DNA of 58,351 nt from the NCBI GenBank assembly GCA_014983025.1, contig JADCLP010000010.1:1-58351 (forward strand), written 5' to 3'. Numbering within the stretch: the first letter of the stretch is position 1; each line of letters opens with the position of its first letter. Positions 1 to 8,243 of this stretch are shown in pieces. The notes below the pieces were generated by a model. That model saw only the letters and a list, made by a program, of their open reading frames with translations, did no database searches and was not told the origin of the DNA. The translations under genes were made by a program, and so were the position numbers. The stretch is from Erythrobacteraceae bacterium E2-1 Yellow Sea. Lineage in GTDB: Bacteria; Pseudomonadota; Alphaproteobacteria; Sphingomonadales; Sphingomonadaceae.

Positions 1-76
1 CGCATCGCGGGACATAAACACCACCCGGGTCACTTCTCGATGAAAATCCCGGGTCAACTCTCAGCGGTAATCAACA
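1..76 (-). mobile_element. Terminus of an IS21-family-like element (partial, runs off left edge)
   Basis: Read on the minus strand from 76 downwards, the sequence starts TGTTGATTACC. It then has two near-identical direct repeats, GAGAGTTGACCCGGG and GAGAAGTGACCCGGG, about 24 bases apart. IS21-family elements typically begin with TG and carry short multiple terminal repeats of this kind ahead of istA. An open frame follows toward base 1 (from the GTG at about 22), which could be the start of istA but is cut by the window edge. The call is from pattern memory; the element itself is not in the window, so whether it is intact is unknown. Confidence 0.5.
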
Positions 77-228
77 CCCTGATCCATGCTGTCTCCTTCT
101 GTTTTGGCGTCGTCGTGTGGGTGCGTCCGATCCTCGTCGATCTAGTATCAGTTCGACGATTGATGTTTGATGTTTTACTGCGATCAGTTGATATATAATG
201 TGCATTCGCGAATTTGTTTGGATCGACA

Positions 229-1323
229 ATGTCATCGGATACGGCCATGGATTTCCATCATATCCCGACCATTCAGGCGCATGTACTCATGCGCATCCTT
301 GCTGCATCGAACCTGAGTGAACGTGATCAGGAAATGGTGCTGGGATGGGAGCATCTGGAATCAAGAGCTCTGCGAGAAATTGATTCGCACATACCTTTGA
401 TCAGCTATTTGCGCATCTTCGATCGGCTGGCCGACCAATTGGGGCGTCCCCAACTGGGCTTGCAGCTTTCGCATGAAATTGGACCGGATCTTGTCGGCGC
501 TATCGGTTATCTATTCCTGAACCTGCCGACATTAGCGAAAGCGCTGTCGGCATATTCCGATAGTGTGTTTAGCATACAGGGCGTAACGGAGCTGCGATTT
601 GCTCACGACGAACCTTCCGTAACATACACTATCACTGATGAACGGATGCAGCCCCGTCGACAGGATGTGGAGTTTTCGTTGGGGCACGTGCTGACGCTGA
701 TCCGGCGTTATCTGGGTGTTCACTATGCACCGCAGGAAGTTCATTTTGAACATCCACGCCGCGGGCCGCTTACGAACTATGATGAAGCCTTCGGTTGCCC
801 GGTTTATTTTGAACAGCCGCGCAACGCCATGCTTATACGCCATGAGGATCTGCTACGCACCAACCCGGCAGCCGATGCCGGGCTAGCGACGATCCTCACC
901 CACTATCTGCGTCTTGTTGATCATCGTGATCAAAAGCCGATGAGCTGGGCTGATCGCATATCTGGGCTCCTCGCTATCGAAACCGTTTCCGTTGAGGGGG
1001 AAACTAGTCTGCCCAAGCTCGAGAATATTGCCGCACGTTTGGGCATGAGCGTCCACGCATTGCAGCGTAGGCTGCGGTCTGAAGGCACGTCGCTGCGTGC
1101 TATTGCCCGCGCCAAACGCATCGCAATGGCATGTCGCCAGCTATCGGAGACGGACCTGTCTGTACTCGAGGTGGCGCAGTCGCTGGGGTACAGTGAAACG
1201 GCCAGCTTCTCACGGGCATTTCGTTCAGTGACGGGGATCAGCCCAGTCAACTACCGAAACCGTCAACGGGCACTAATTGCCACTTCGGGCCTGTCAGAGC
1301 AAATGCACCTGATTGACGGTTGA
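229..1323 (+). CDS. AraC-family transcriptional regulator (arabinose-binding-like N-domain)
   Basis: This is a regulator of the type with an N-terminal AraC-like ligand domain (roughly residues 20-210) and a C-terminal pair of helix-turn-helix motifs (roughly residues 260-350). The sequence SLGYSETASFSRAFRSVTG is the classic second HTH. Start: ATG at 229 is preferred; an in-frame TTG at 214 would add five residues. It stands alone between two mobile-element remnants, so its target is not evident from neighbours. Oddity: the last eleven codons (from about 1288) lie inside the left end of an IS6-like remnant, so the native C-terminus has probably been replaced. The HTH is upstream of that junction and looks complete, so the protein may still be functional. 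Confidence 0.85.
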   Translation: MSSDTAMDFHHIPTIQAHVLMRILAASNLSERDQEMVLGWEHLESRALREIDSHIPLISYLRIFDRLADQLGRPQLGLQLSHEIGPDLVGAIGYLFLNLPTLAKALSAYSDSVFSIQGVTELRFAHDEPSVTYTITDERMQPRRQDVEFSLGHVLTLIRRYLGVHYAPQEVHFEHPRRGPLTNYDEAFGCPVYFEQPRNAMLIRHEDLLRTNPAADAGLATILTHYLRLVDHRDQKPMSWADRISGLLAIETVSVEGETSLPKLENIAARLGMSVHALQRRLRSEGTSLRAIARAKRIAMACRQLSETDLSVLEVAQSLGYSETASFSRAFRSVTGISPVNYRNRQRALIATSGLSEQMHLIDG

Positions 1324-1674
1324 GATGGTGAGGGTGGGGCGGATTGATGTCCAGGCTCAAGAAGCCAGCCAGTCCGTTGCGGTATTTCAACTCGTCGCCC
1401 GAGGTCATTCGCCTGGTTGTGATGATGTATGTTCGTTTCCCTCTGAGTTTGCGGAACGTCGAGGGCCTGTAGTTCGAGCGCGGGATCGACATCTGCCATG
1501 AGACTGTCCGACACTCGTGGAACGGGTTTGGGCCGATGTATGCTGCCGATATTCGTCGCCAGCCCAGCATCAGCTGCCTTGGTCGAGTGGCAAAACCTCA
1601 TGGTCTGATCGATGAGCTGGGTGGGGCGGGTTCTGCCAAGTGGAGACGAGTTCGTATTAGACTGACAGCACCCC
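1287..1674 (+). mobile_element. Internally deleted IS6-family-like insertion sequence remnant
   Basis: The segment is bounded by imperfect inverted repeats. The left end (about 1287-1303) contains CTGTCAG. The right end (about 1657-1674) contains CTGACAG followed by CACCCC. Inside lies a broken transposase that keeps only the N-terminal and C-terminal ends. The element is about 390 bp, whereas intact IS6-family elements are usually near 800 bp, so roughly half has been lost. No target-site duplication is visible. It joins directly to the 3' end of the araC-type gene. Exact ends are uncertain by several bases. Confidence 0.6.
1347..1608 (+). pseudogene. IS6-family transposase pseudogene
   Basis: From ATG 1347 the reading frame gives MSRLKKPASPLRYFNSSPEV and continues into RLVVMMYVRFPLSLRNVE. 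This is the well-known start of sphingomonad IS6-type (DDE) transposases. A TAG stop occurs at 1470-1472. The same frame then continues FERGIDICHETVRHSWNGF to about 1560. After a frame change, SAALVEWQNLMV and a stop (1606-1608) match the usual transposase C-terminus. The whole catalytic DDE core is missing, so it cannot encode a functional enzyme. Confidence 0.75.
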
Positions 1675-1840
1675 CAAATCTAATGCGACGCATTGAACAA
1701 ATTTCACTCCAAAGCGGAGAGTGAAATCGCGATCTCAGGGTAACCCACTGATATCTTTGTAGTCTTCTTTGTATCAACGGAGATGGACAAGACGTCCATT
1801 CGCCACTTTATCATTTTATATCAATGCCTTAAGGAGATTT

Positions 1841-1930
1841 TGGCGGAGAGGGTGGGATTCGAACCCACGATACGGTTGCCCGCATACCGCATTTCGAGTG
1901 CGGCGCATTCGACCTCTCTGCCACCTCTCC
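1841..1930 (-). tRNA. tRNA-Ser (anticodon CGA)
   Basis: Ninety bases on the minus strand, beginning GGAGAGGTGGCAGAG and ending CCTCTCCGCCA, with an encoded CCA. The acceptor stem GGAGAGG pairs with CCTCTCC. The T-arm GGGTTCGAATCCC is present, as is a long variable arm, as expected for class II tRNA-Ser. The anticodon loop CTCGAAA gives CGA, reading UCG. Its 3' end faces the mobile-element remnants at 1-1674, the orientation in which tRNA genes serve as island attachment sites. Confidence 0.95.
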
Positions 1931-2078
1931 GCATGATCGGTGCGCTTGGGGCCAATGCCCGGTCGAAGCGAGCGCGCCGGTTAGCCCAAGGGTGTTGTGT
2001 TGCCAAGCCCCATTTAGACGCAAATCTGGGGAATCTGGTGCGCAAAGGTCTTGTTTCGCAGTTGCGAAATGCCATATC

Positions 2079-2468
2079 ATGCAGACTATGGAACGCGCCG
2101 TGTTTTTTTCCAGCCAGGCGGGCCGAACAATCACCGCCCCGCGCAATGTCAGCGCCCGTTTCGGAATTGGCGACATTGTGCGGCATCGCTTGTTCGAATT
2201 TCGTGGTGTAGTGTTCGATATCGATCCGGTCTTCGCCAATAGTGAAGAATGGTACCAGTCCATTCCAGAAGACATGCGACCGAACCGCGACCAGCCGTTC
2301 TATCACCTGTTGGCCGAGAATGAAGATTCATCCTACGTCGCCTATGTCAGCCAGCAAAACCTGCTGTCAGACGGAGCAGCTGGGCCAGTTGATCATCCCC
2401 ATCTTGCCGAATTGTTTGAACAATATGATGGCCAGCGTTACCATATGCGCCGCGCGTTGACGCATTGA
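2079..2468 (+). CDS. hspQ: Heat shock protein HspQ
   Basis: HspQ (YccV-like, hemimethylated-DNA-binding fold) is a small protein that in enterobacteria enhances and is degraded by Lon protease. The conserved core starts at ARFGIGDIVRHRLFEFRGVV and continues through EEWYQSIPEDMRP and DQPFYHLLAENE, all family hallmarks. Start: ATG 2079 with a second ATG at 2088; both give a roughly 25-residue N-terminal extension relative to the usual core, so the true start is uncertain. It stands alone between the tRNA-Ser and a convergent ABC permease gene. Confidence 0.88.
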   Translation: MQTMERAVFFSSQAGRTITAPRNVSARFGIGDIVRHRLFEFRGVVFDIDPVFANSEEWYQSIPEDMRPNRDQPFYHLLAENEDSSYVAYVSQQNLLSDGAAGPVDHPHLAELFEQYDGQRYHMRRALTH

Positions 2469-2481
2469 TCAACAAACACAA

Positions 2482-3369
2482 TCAGTCTTTCAGTTTCCAA
2501 CCTGATTTAAGCACCCGATAGGTAATGTAACCCAGCACCAGATTGAACACGGCCAGGCCCAACGCCGCCTGTACAACATGAGCATGCGTGCCAATATCGC
2601 TTTCACCCAGAAAGCCATAGCGGAACCCTGAAATCACATAGAAGAACGGGTTCGCCCGGCTGATTGCCTGAAACACGCCATGCAGGTTTTCGATCACGTA
2701 AAAAGTACCGGACAGCAGTGAAAGCGGCGCGATAATGAAATTGGTGATCGCCGCATTGTGATCGAACTTTTCAGCCCAAATCGAAGTCATCAAGCCCATA
2801 ATAGACAACATCATTGCCCCCATCAGGCCGAACCAGATCACTGCCCACCAGTGTGCCACCGACAGACTTACTCCCGGCCACAGCATCATTGCCAAGGCAA
2901 CAGAGCCCCCCACCATCACCGCACGTGTGATCGCCGCCCCGATAATGCCTGTCATCAATTCGCCTTCGGAAAGCGGTGGCATCAGCAAATCAATAATCAT
3001 GCCCTGGATCTTGCCTGACAGAAGCGAGAAGCTGGAATTGGCAAAGGCATTCTGCATCATGCCCATTACAATCAGCCCCGGCGCGACAAAGCTTGCAAAG
3101 GGCACGCCCAGCACCTGCCGATCTCCACGGCCAAGCGCTACGGTGAAAATCACCAGAAACAATAAGGTTGTTACTGCAGGGGCCCAAATCGTTTGGGTCT
3201 GGACCTTGAGAAAACGGCGAACCTCCTTAATATAGAGGCTCCACAATCCGATGCGGTTGATACCGGTAATCACCGGCTGTCCACGCGGCGGAAACCGGGT
3301 GCCTTCGCCCGTATTATCTGAAACGAGGGATGTGCCCTGTGCAGGACTGGCATTTGCTTGATCGGACAT
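2482..3369 (-). CDS. ABC-2 type transporter permease
   Basis: About 295 residues with six predicted membrane segments in the C-terminal three quarters. It has the ABC-2 permease pattern: an amphipathic EVRRFLKVQTQTIWAPAV entry helix, a FVAPGLIVMGMMQNAFANSS segment, and PLSLLSGTFYVIENL before the last two helices. Homologs (YadH-like) pair with an ATPase to export polysaccharide, lipid or drug substrates. No ATPase gene is adjacent, so the partner is elsewhere. Start: ATG at 3369 (MSDQANASP) is chosen because the longer frame would add 37 low-complexity residues overlapping the divergent gcrA start. The substrate is unknown. Confidence 0.85.
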   Translation of the reverse strand: MSDQANASPAQGTSLVSDNTGEGTRFPPRGQPVITGINRIGLWSLYIKEVRRFLKVQTQTIWAPAVTTLLFLVIFTVALGRGDRQVLGVPFASFVAPGLIVMGMMQNAFANSSFSLLSGKIQGMIIDLLMPPLSEGELMTGIIGAAITRAVMVGGSVALAMMLWPGVSLSVAHWWAVIWFGLMGAMMLSIMGLMTSIWAEKFDHNAAITNFIIAPLSLLSGTFYVIENLHGVFQAISRANPFFYVISGFRYGFLGESDIGTHAHVVQAALGLAVFNLVLGYITYRVLKSGWKLKD

Positions 3370-3452
3370 CACAGCTCGACTAGGGCCTTGATAGATCGCT
3401 GGCAAGCATGCTGGAATTGCAAGGCGCAATTTGAACGGGAATTGAGAACCAG

Positions 3453-4139
3453 ATGAGTTGGACTGACGAGCGGATCGCAACGCTTAAGAAATTGTGGGAA
3501 GGTGGTGCCACCGCCAGCCAGATCGCCGAAGAATTGGGCGGGGTCAGCCGCAATGCCGTGATCGGCAAGGCGCACCGCCTGGGGCTGAAGGCACGCCCTT
3601 CCCCCGTTCAGGCAAATGACAAGAAGAAGGCAGCGACCAAGTCAGCCGCCAAAAAGCCGGTAGCTCACAAACCAGCTATAACCAAGCCAGTTGCAAAACC
3701 AGTGACGAAGCCAGCAGGCATGCCAGAAGCAAAGCCGATGGCCAGTCATGCCGGACGGCCAGATGTGCCATCACAACCCATTCCAAATCCGACACCCGAT
3801 CTACCCAAGATCGTATCGGTCGGTCCTGGGGGCTTCCTGCGTCAGGGACCGGGCGATCAACAGGCACCGATTCCACCTGCTCCGCCACGCCGACTGGTTC
3901 CAGCCAAACCGAGCCCGGAAATCGCGGACAAGACCAGCCTGCTTGATCTGAGCGATAAGGTTTGCCGCTGGCCGATGGGCCACCCGGGCGAACCGGATTT
4001 CCATTTTTGCGGTGAGGCGGTGAATCCCGGCTTCCCATATTGCGTCGAACATTGCGGCCGCGCCTATCAGGCACAGCTGCCGCGTGGCGCACGCAGACCC
4101 CCTCCCCCGCTGCCTTTTGGCGGCCCTCGGGTGCGCTAA
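3453..4139 (+). CDS. gcrA: GcrA cell cycle regulator
   Basis: GcrA is an alphaproteobacterial regulator that acts with sigma-70 RNA polymerase at promoters carrying CcrM-methylated GANTC sites. The N-terminal DNA-binding region MSWTDERIATLKKLWEGGAT, followed by SRNAVIGKAHRLGL, is diagnostic. The middle (residues about 50-150) is a Lys/Pro/Ala-rich linker of low complexity. The C-terminus has a conserved Cys/His region (CRWPMGHPGEPDFHFCGE and GFPYCVEHC) that contacts sigma factor in characterised homologs. At 228 residues it is slightly long because of the linker. It is divergent from the ABC permease gene and followed by a clear terminator. Confidence 0.95.
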   Translation: MSWTDERIATLKKLWEGGATASQIAEELGGVSRNAVIGKAHRLGLKARPSPVQANDKKKAATKSAAKKPVAHKPAITKPVAKPVTKPAGMPEAKPMASHAGRPDVPSQPIPNPTPDLPKIVSVGPGGFLRQGPGDQQAPIPPAPPRRLVPAKPSPEIADKTSLLDLSDKVCRWPMGHPGEPDFHFCGEAVNPGFPYCVEHCGRAYQAQLPRGARRPPPPLPFGGPRVR

Positions 4140-4155
4140 ACCGTTTAATATCATG

Positions 4156-4192
4156 GGCCTGGCCGTCAGAAAGACTGCCAGGCCTTTTTATT
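4156..4192 (+). terminator. Rho-independent terminator after gcrA
   Basis: A perfect 8-bp stem, GGCCTGGC (4156-4163) with GCCAGGCC (4177-4184), is followed immediately by TTTTTATT. It lies 16 bases after the gcrA stop and upstream of the DUF1993 gene on the same strand. Confidence 0.88.
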
Positions 4193-4209
4193 CCTTAAAG
4201 GGGAAAACA

Positions 4210-4743
4210 GTGACCTTCAGCCTGTATGATGCATTTGTCCCAACCGCTGTTCAAACGCTGGATGCCCTTCCCGGTGTCATTGCCCTGGCGCAGCAGCATG
4301 TTGCAGATACCAGCTGCAGCGATGAAGATATGTATGAAGCACGATTGGCCGAGACGATGTGGCCACTACCATGGCACATCAGGTCATGCTGGATGCATGG
4401 CGCCTATACGTTAGACCAGTTGGCCGGTGGCGAATTCACCCCAGATTTTACGGAGATACCGGCTGACTGGGATGAAATGCTGGCCATGATCCAGGTAGCA
4501 AAAGATCGGTTGATGCGATGCACACGCGAAGAAGTCGCAGCACTGGCGGATCGCGAAATTGCTTTTGTGCTGGGGGGAGTCACCCGCTTCACCCTGACAG
4601 GTGAACGGTTTTTGCTGGGCTTCAATATGCCAAACTTCCAGTTCCACGCGACAACCTTTTATGGAATCCTGCGCATGCAGGGCGTGCCCCTGACAAAGCG
4701 TGATTACATGGGTGACCCCGCAGCCACCATGTTCAGCCGATAG
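4210..4743 (+). CDS. DUF1993 family protein
   Basis: About 177 residues. The opening FSLYDAFVPTAVQTLDALPG and the later LTGERFLLGFNMPNFQFHATTF match the DUF1993 family, predicted to be a four-helix DinB-like fold. Biochemical function is not established for the family. Start: GTG at 4210, with AAGGGG nine bases upstream; the longer frame would run through the gcrA terminator. It is convergent with the following spermidine-synthase-like gene, with ten bases between the stops. Confidence 0.8.
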   Translation: MTFSLYDAFVPTAVQTLDALPGVIALAQQHVADTSCSDEDMYEARLAETMWPLPWHIRSCWMHGAYTLDQLAGGEFTPDFTEIPADWDEMLAMIQVAKDRLMRCTREEVAALADREIAFVLGGVTRFTLTGERFLLGFNMPNFQFHATTFYGILRMQGVPLTKRDYMGDPAATMFSR

Positions 4744-4753
4744 GTGCCGGCCC

Positions 4754-5434
4754 TCAGGGCTTTTTGGCAAACCAGATGGTGTGGCGTGGCCCCTTGTTAT
4801 TGGGGCGCGCCCGCACTTCCCGCACCTCTACATCAAAGCCGGCATCCATAAGGCGGCGGGTGAATTTGTGGTCGGTCGCGGCTGACCAGACTGCCAGAAT
4901 GCCACCGCGATTAAGCGCGTCCTTAGCCTTGGCGAGGCCTGTGCGGGTATAGAGCCGGTCATTCCCTTCGCGCACGATCCCGTCCGGGCCATTATCGACA
5001 TCCAGCAAAATGGCATCGAATTTGGCACATGTGCCGTCATTGGCATCGTCGATCAACGCAGCGACATCACACAGGATCACTTCGCCAATTGGATCATCCA
5101 GCGTCGCCCCGGTCAGATGAGAGAGAGGGCCCCTCGCCCAGTCGAGAATTTCGGGCACCACTTCAGCCACCACAACCCTGCCGCCTTCAGAGATGGCATT
5201 CAGCGCCGCGCGATAGGTGAATCCCATACCATAACCGCCGATCAACACACGAGGACGCGGCACCGACAGTTCAGCCAGTGTCAGGACCGCCAGCTGTTCT
5301 TCGGAATATTGCATCCGCGTACCCATCAGCTCGTCCCGGCCCAGCATGATAATGAAAGCGCGCCCATGGCTGATCAATGTCAGCGTGTCGCCACCGGGAA
5401 TGTCAGCCGTGGCAATGGTTTCGCGCGGAAGCAT
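4754..5434 (-). CDS. Spermidine synthase-like SAM-dependent methyltransferase-fold protein
   Basis: About 226 residues with a class I SAM-binding Rossmann core: VLIGGYGMGFTYRAAL is the glycine-rich loop, VVVAEVVPEILDWA the acidic strand after it, and FDAILLDVDNGPDG the active-site strand. This matches spermine/spermidine-synthase-like proteins that are widespread and mostly uncharacterised; true polyamine synthesis is unproven here. Start: ATG 5434 (MLPRETIA) avoids overlap with the pnp terminator that lies between 5452 and 5481. It is downstream of pnp on the same strand but separated from it by that terminator. Confidence 0.78.
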   Translation of the reverse strand: MLPRETIATADIPGGDTLTLISHGRAFIIMLGRDELMGTRMQYSEEQLAVLTLAELSVPRPRVLIGGYGMGFTYRAALNAISEGGRVVVAEVVPEILDWARGPLSHLTGATLDDPIGEVILCDVAALIDDANDGTCAKFDAILLDVDNGPDGIVREGNDRLYTRTGLAKAKDALNRGGILAVWSAATDHKFTRRLMDAGFDVEVREVRARPNNKGPRHTIWFAKKP

Positions 5435-5451
5435 GTCAATTCTCCAAAGCA

Positions 5452-5481
5452 AAGGGGCCGCAGGCGAACCCACGGCCCCTT
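5452..5481 (-). terminator. Rho-independent terminator after pnp
   Basis: A nine-base perfect stem, AAGGGGCCG (5452-5460) with CGGCCCCTT (5473-5481), lies just downstream of the pnp stop on the minus strand. The T-run after the stem is short (CCCCTTTGCTTT), so termination may be partial. Confidence 0.75.
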
Positions 5482-5502
5482 ATTGATCGTCCTATAGGAG
5501 GA

Positions 5503-7785
5503 TTAGTCCTTCAGGAAGTCCGGCATATGGGCTTCGCCACCGTTATCGCCGCCACGGTCACGACGTGGGCCACGATCACGATCGCCACCACGGCCGCCAC
5601 GGCCGCCACGGCGATCGCCACGATCACCCCGCGGGCCACGATCACCACGCGGCTCACGCGGTTCGCGCGCCGGGCGGGTGTCTTCCAGCTCTTCACCAGT
5701 TTCCTGGTCAACCACGCGCATCGACAGGCGGACCTTGCCGCGATTGTCGATCTCGAGAACCTTGACCTTCACTTCCTGGCCTTCGGAAACAACATCAGTC
5801 GGCTTTTCAACGCGTTCGTTGCGCATTTCAGACACGTGGACGAGGCCGTCCTTGCCACCCATGAAGTTCACGAAAGCACCGAAGTCCACGATGTTGACGA
5901 CCTTGCCGTTGTAGATCTTGCCCACTTCGGCTTCTTCAACGATGCCTTCGATCCACTTCTTGGCGGCTTCGATCTGGCTCAAGTCGGAAGACGAAATCTT
6001 GATCACGCCTTCATCGTCAATGTCGACCTTGGCGCCGGTTTCAGCCACGATTTCGCGGATCACCTTGCCACCCGTTCCGATAACGTCACGGATCTTCGAC
6101 TTGTCGATCTGCATGGTTTCGATGCGCGGTGCATGGGCCGACAGTTCGGTACGGGCCGAACCAAGCGCCTTCTGCATTTCACCCAGTATATGGGCGCGAC
6201 CGCCCTTGGCCTGCTCAAGAGCCTTGGCCATGATTTCCTTGGTGATGCCTGCGATCTTGATGTCCATCTGAAGCGAGGTGATGCCTGCTTCGGTACCGGC
6301 CACCTTGAAGTCCATGTCGCCCAGGTGATCTTCATCACCCAGAATATCTGACAGAACGGCGAAATCTTCACCTTCCAGGATCAGACCCATGGCGATGCCG
6401 GACACGGGGCGTTCGATCGGAACGCCTGCGTCCATCATCGACAGACAGCCACCACAAACGGTCGCCATGGACGACGAACCATTGGATTCGGTGATGTCTG
6501 ACAGGATGCGGATCGTGTAAGGGAAATCCTCATGGCTCGGCAGCACAGGGTGCAGCGCACGCCATGCCAGCTTACCATGGCCGATTTCACGACGACCAGG
6601 CGCACCGAAACGGCCAACTTCACCCACCGAATAGGGTGGGAAGTTATAATGCAGCATGAAGTTCGAATAGGTCAGGCCGTCGAGGCCGTCGATCATCTGC
6701 TCTGCATCCTTGGTGCCTAGCGTGGTGGTGCAGATAGCCTGCGTTTCACCACGGGTGAACAGCGCCGAACCATGCGTGCGGGGCAGGAAGCCGACGATGC
6801 TTTCGATCGGGCGAACCTGGTCCAGCTTGCGTCCATCGATACGCTGTCCATCCTTCAGGATGGCGGTACGCACGATTTCGGATTCCAGCTTCTTCACCGC
6901 CTTGTTGGCGACCATCTGCGTCTGCGGTTCTTCACCTGCAAAGGCTTCCTTGGCCTTGGCACGGGCTTCATTCAGCGCATTGGAACGGGCTGACTTGTCA
7001 GTCAGCTTGTAAGCAGCCGCGATGTCAGCACCCACGATGCCGCGCAGCTTTTCCTTGATGGCCGAAGTATCGTCAGACGTGTCGATTTCCCACGGATCCT
7101 TGGCGGCCTGTTCAGCCAGATCGATGATCGCGCCAATGACCTTGCGGCTTTCATCATGCGCGAACATGACGGCACCCAGCATTTCTTCTTCGGTCAGTTC
7201 CTTGGCTTCGGATTCAACCATCATCACCGCGTCTTGCGTGGCGGCAACAACCAGATCCAAACGGCCATCAGCCAGAGCAGTTTCCTGCTTGGGGTTGAGG
7301 ACATATTCGCCATCAACAAAACCAACGCGCGCGGCGCCGATCGGGCCCATGAAAGGCACACCCGAAATGGTCAGCGCGGCAGAGGCTGCGATCATGGCAA
7401 CGATATCAGCTTCGGTTTCGCCATCATAGGACATGACCTGGCAAATAACGTTGATTTCGTTGTAAAAACCTTCTGGGAACAGCGGGCGGATCGGGCGGTC
7501 GATCAGGCGGCTGGTCAGCGTTTCCTTTTCGGTCGCGCCACGTTCACGCTTGAAGAAGCCACCCGGGATACGGCCAGCTGAAGAGAATTTTTCCTGATAG
7601 TGAACGGTCAGAGGAAAGAAGTCTTGCCCTTCCTTGACGCTCTTGGCGGCGGTCACGGCGCACAGCACCACGGTTTCGCCATAGGTAGCCAGAACGGCAC
7701 CGTCTGCCTGACGGGCAATACGGCCTGTTTCCAGAGTGAGGGTTTTTCCGCCCCACTCCAGCGATACGGTTTTCGTGTCGAACAT
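5503..7785 (-). CDS. pnp: Polyribonucleotide nucleotidyltransferase (PNPase)
   Basis: PNPase degrades RNA 3' to 5' by phosphorolysis and is a core part of the RNA degradosome. Two RNase PH domains are present (roughly residues 10-230 and 310-545), followed by KH ([20 protein letters not shown]) and S1 ([20 protein letters not shown]) domains. Start: ATG 7785 ([11 protein letters not shown]) has AAAGGAAAA upstream; the longer frame is not needed. About 760 residues, slightly longer than E. coli because of a C-terminal tail of some 60 residues rich in Arg, Gly and Asp before the final PDFLKD. It follows rpsO in the usual rpsO-pnp order. Confidence 0.97.
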   Translation of the reverse strand: MFDTKTVSLEWGGKTLTLETGRIARQADGAVLATYGETVVLCAVTAAKSVKEGQDFFPLTVHYQEKFSSAGRIPGGFFKRERGATEKETLTSRLIDRPIRPLFPEGFYNEINVICQVMSYDGETEADIVAMIAASAALTISGVPFMGPIGAARVGFVDGEYVLNPKQETALADGRLDLVVAATQDAVMMVESEAKELTEEEMLGAVMFAHDESRKVIGAIIDLAEQAAKDPWEIDTSDDTSAIKEKLRGIVGADIAAAYKLTDKSARSNALNEARAKAKEAFAGEEPQTQMVANKAVKKLESEIVRTAILKDGQRIDGRKLDQVRPIESIVGFLPRTHGSALFTRGETQAICTTTLGTKDAEQMIDGLDGLTYSNFMLHYNFPPYSVGEVGRFGAPGRREIGHGKLAWRALHPVLPSHEDFPYTIRILSDITESNGSSSMATVCGGCLSMMDAGVPIERPVSGIAMGLILEGEDFAVLSDILGDEDHLGDMDFKVAGTEAGITSLQMDIKIAGITKEIMAKALEQAKGGRAHILGEMQKALGSARTELSAHAPRIETMQIDKSKIRDVIGTGGKVIREIVAETGAKVDIDDEGVIKISSSDLSQIEAAKKWIEGIVEEAEVGKIYNGKVVNIVDFGAFVNFMGGKDGLVHVSEMRNERVEKPTDVVSEGQEVKVKVLEIDNRGKVRLSMRVVDQETGEELEDTRPAREPREPRGDRGPRGDRGDRRGGRGGRGGDRDRGPRRDRGGDNGGEAHMPDFLKD

Positions 7786-7925
7786 TGATTTTCCTTTTCG
7801 TACCCGCAGGGCCTTATTGCGCGCGCGGGGCCTACAAATTTCCGGGTGTGCCGTCCCGGTCCGGTGCGGAGCGTTTTCCTGCCCCAAGGCTAACGGGCCG
7901 TATGCCCGAGTGCCCCAAATGCGAG

Positions 7926-7951
7926 AAAGGCGGCCCTTAGGAGCCGCCCCT
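7926..7951 (-). terminator. rpsO-pnp intergenic hairpin (attenuator or RNase III-type site)
   Basis: On the minus strand, AGGGGCGGC pairs with GCCGCCTTT (two G-T wobbles) around an eight-base loop, 12 bases after the rpsO stop. In E. coli the equivalent spacer holds a terminator and an RNase III processing site that controls pnp. The sequence here shows only a hairpin with a short T-run, so partial termination or processing are both possible. Confidence 0.65.
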
Positions 7952-7962
7952 CTGCGAAACTC

Positions 7963-8232
7963 TTATTTACGAAGACCCAGCTTCCGGATCAGTGCGTTAT
8001 ACCGCTCAACATCTTTCTTCTTGAGATAGGCGAGCAGGTTACGACGCTTGTTGACCATCATCAGCAGACCACGGCGGGAATGGTTATCCTTATGGTGATC
8101 CTTGAAGTGTTCGGTCAGGTTGCGGATACGTTCTGTCAGGATCGCTACCTGTACTTCCGGGCTGCCCGTGTCATTGTTTTCGCGGGCGTTGTCCTTGATG
8201 ATCTCTTGTTTCTTTTCGGCAGTAACCGACAT
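7963..8232 (-). CDS. rpsO: 30S ribosomal protein S15
   Basis: The 89-residue length is exactly typical for bacterial S15, which binds 16S rRNA and nucleates the platform of the small subunit. Family signatures are present: [35 protein letters not shown] and [16 protein letters not shown]. It lies between truB and pnp, with only 11 bases to truB, consistent with one transcript from truB onward. Confidence 0.98.
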   Translation of the reverse strand: MSVTAEKKQEIIKDNARENNDTGSPEVQVAILTERIRNLTEHFKDHHKDNHSRRGLLMMVNKRRNLLAYLKKKDVERYNALIRKLGLRK

Positions 8233-8243
8233 GATATTCTCAC

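Noticed and set aside
54..248. 64-codon minus-strand frame before the AraC gene
   Set aside because: Covers the IS21-like end and promoter region, has no recognisable features and low-complexity Thr/Arg content.
1783..1799. ATGGAC-AAGAC-GTCCAT palindrome
   Set aside because: A short isolated inverted repeat with no T-run and no adjacent gene start; no function could be argued.
1783..2211. 142-codon plus-strand frame across the tRNA-Ser
   Set aside because: Runs through a tRNA gene on the opposite strand; not protein-coding.
5566..5640. Possible tandem DNA repeat (CCGCCACGG units)
   Set aside because: Explained by the Arg/Gly-rich tail of PNPase; not an independent repeat array or CRISPR.
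5377..6351. 324-codon plus-strand frame over pnp
   Set aside because: Antisense shadow of the pnp tail and S1/KH region; no ribosome-binding site or recognised motif.
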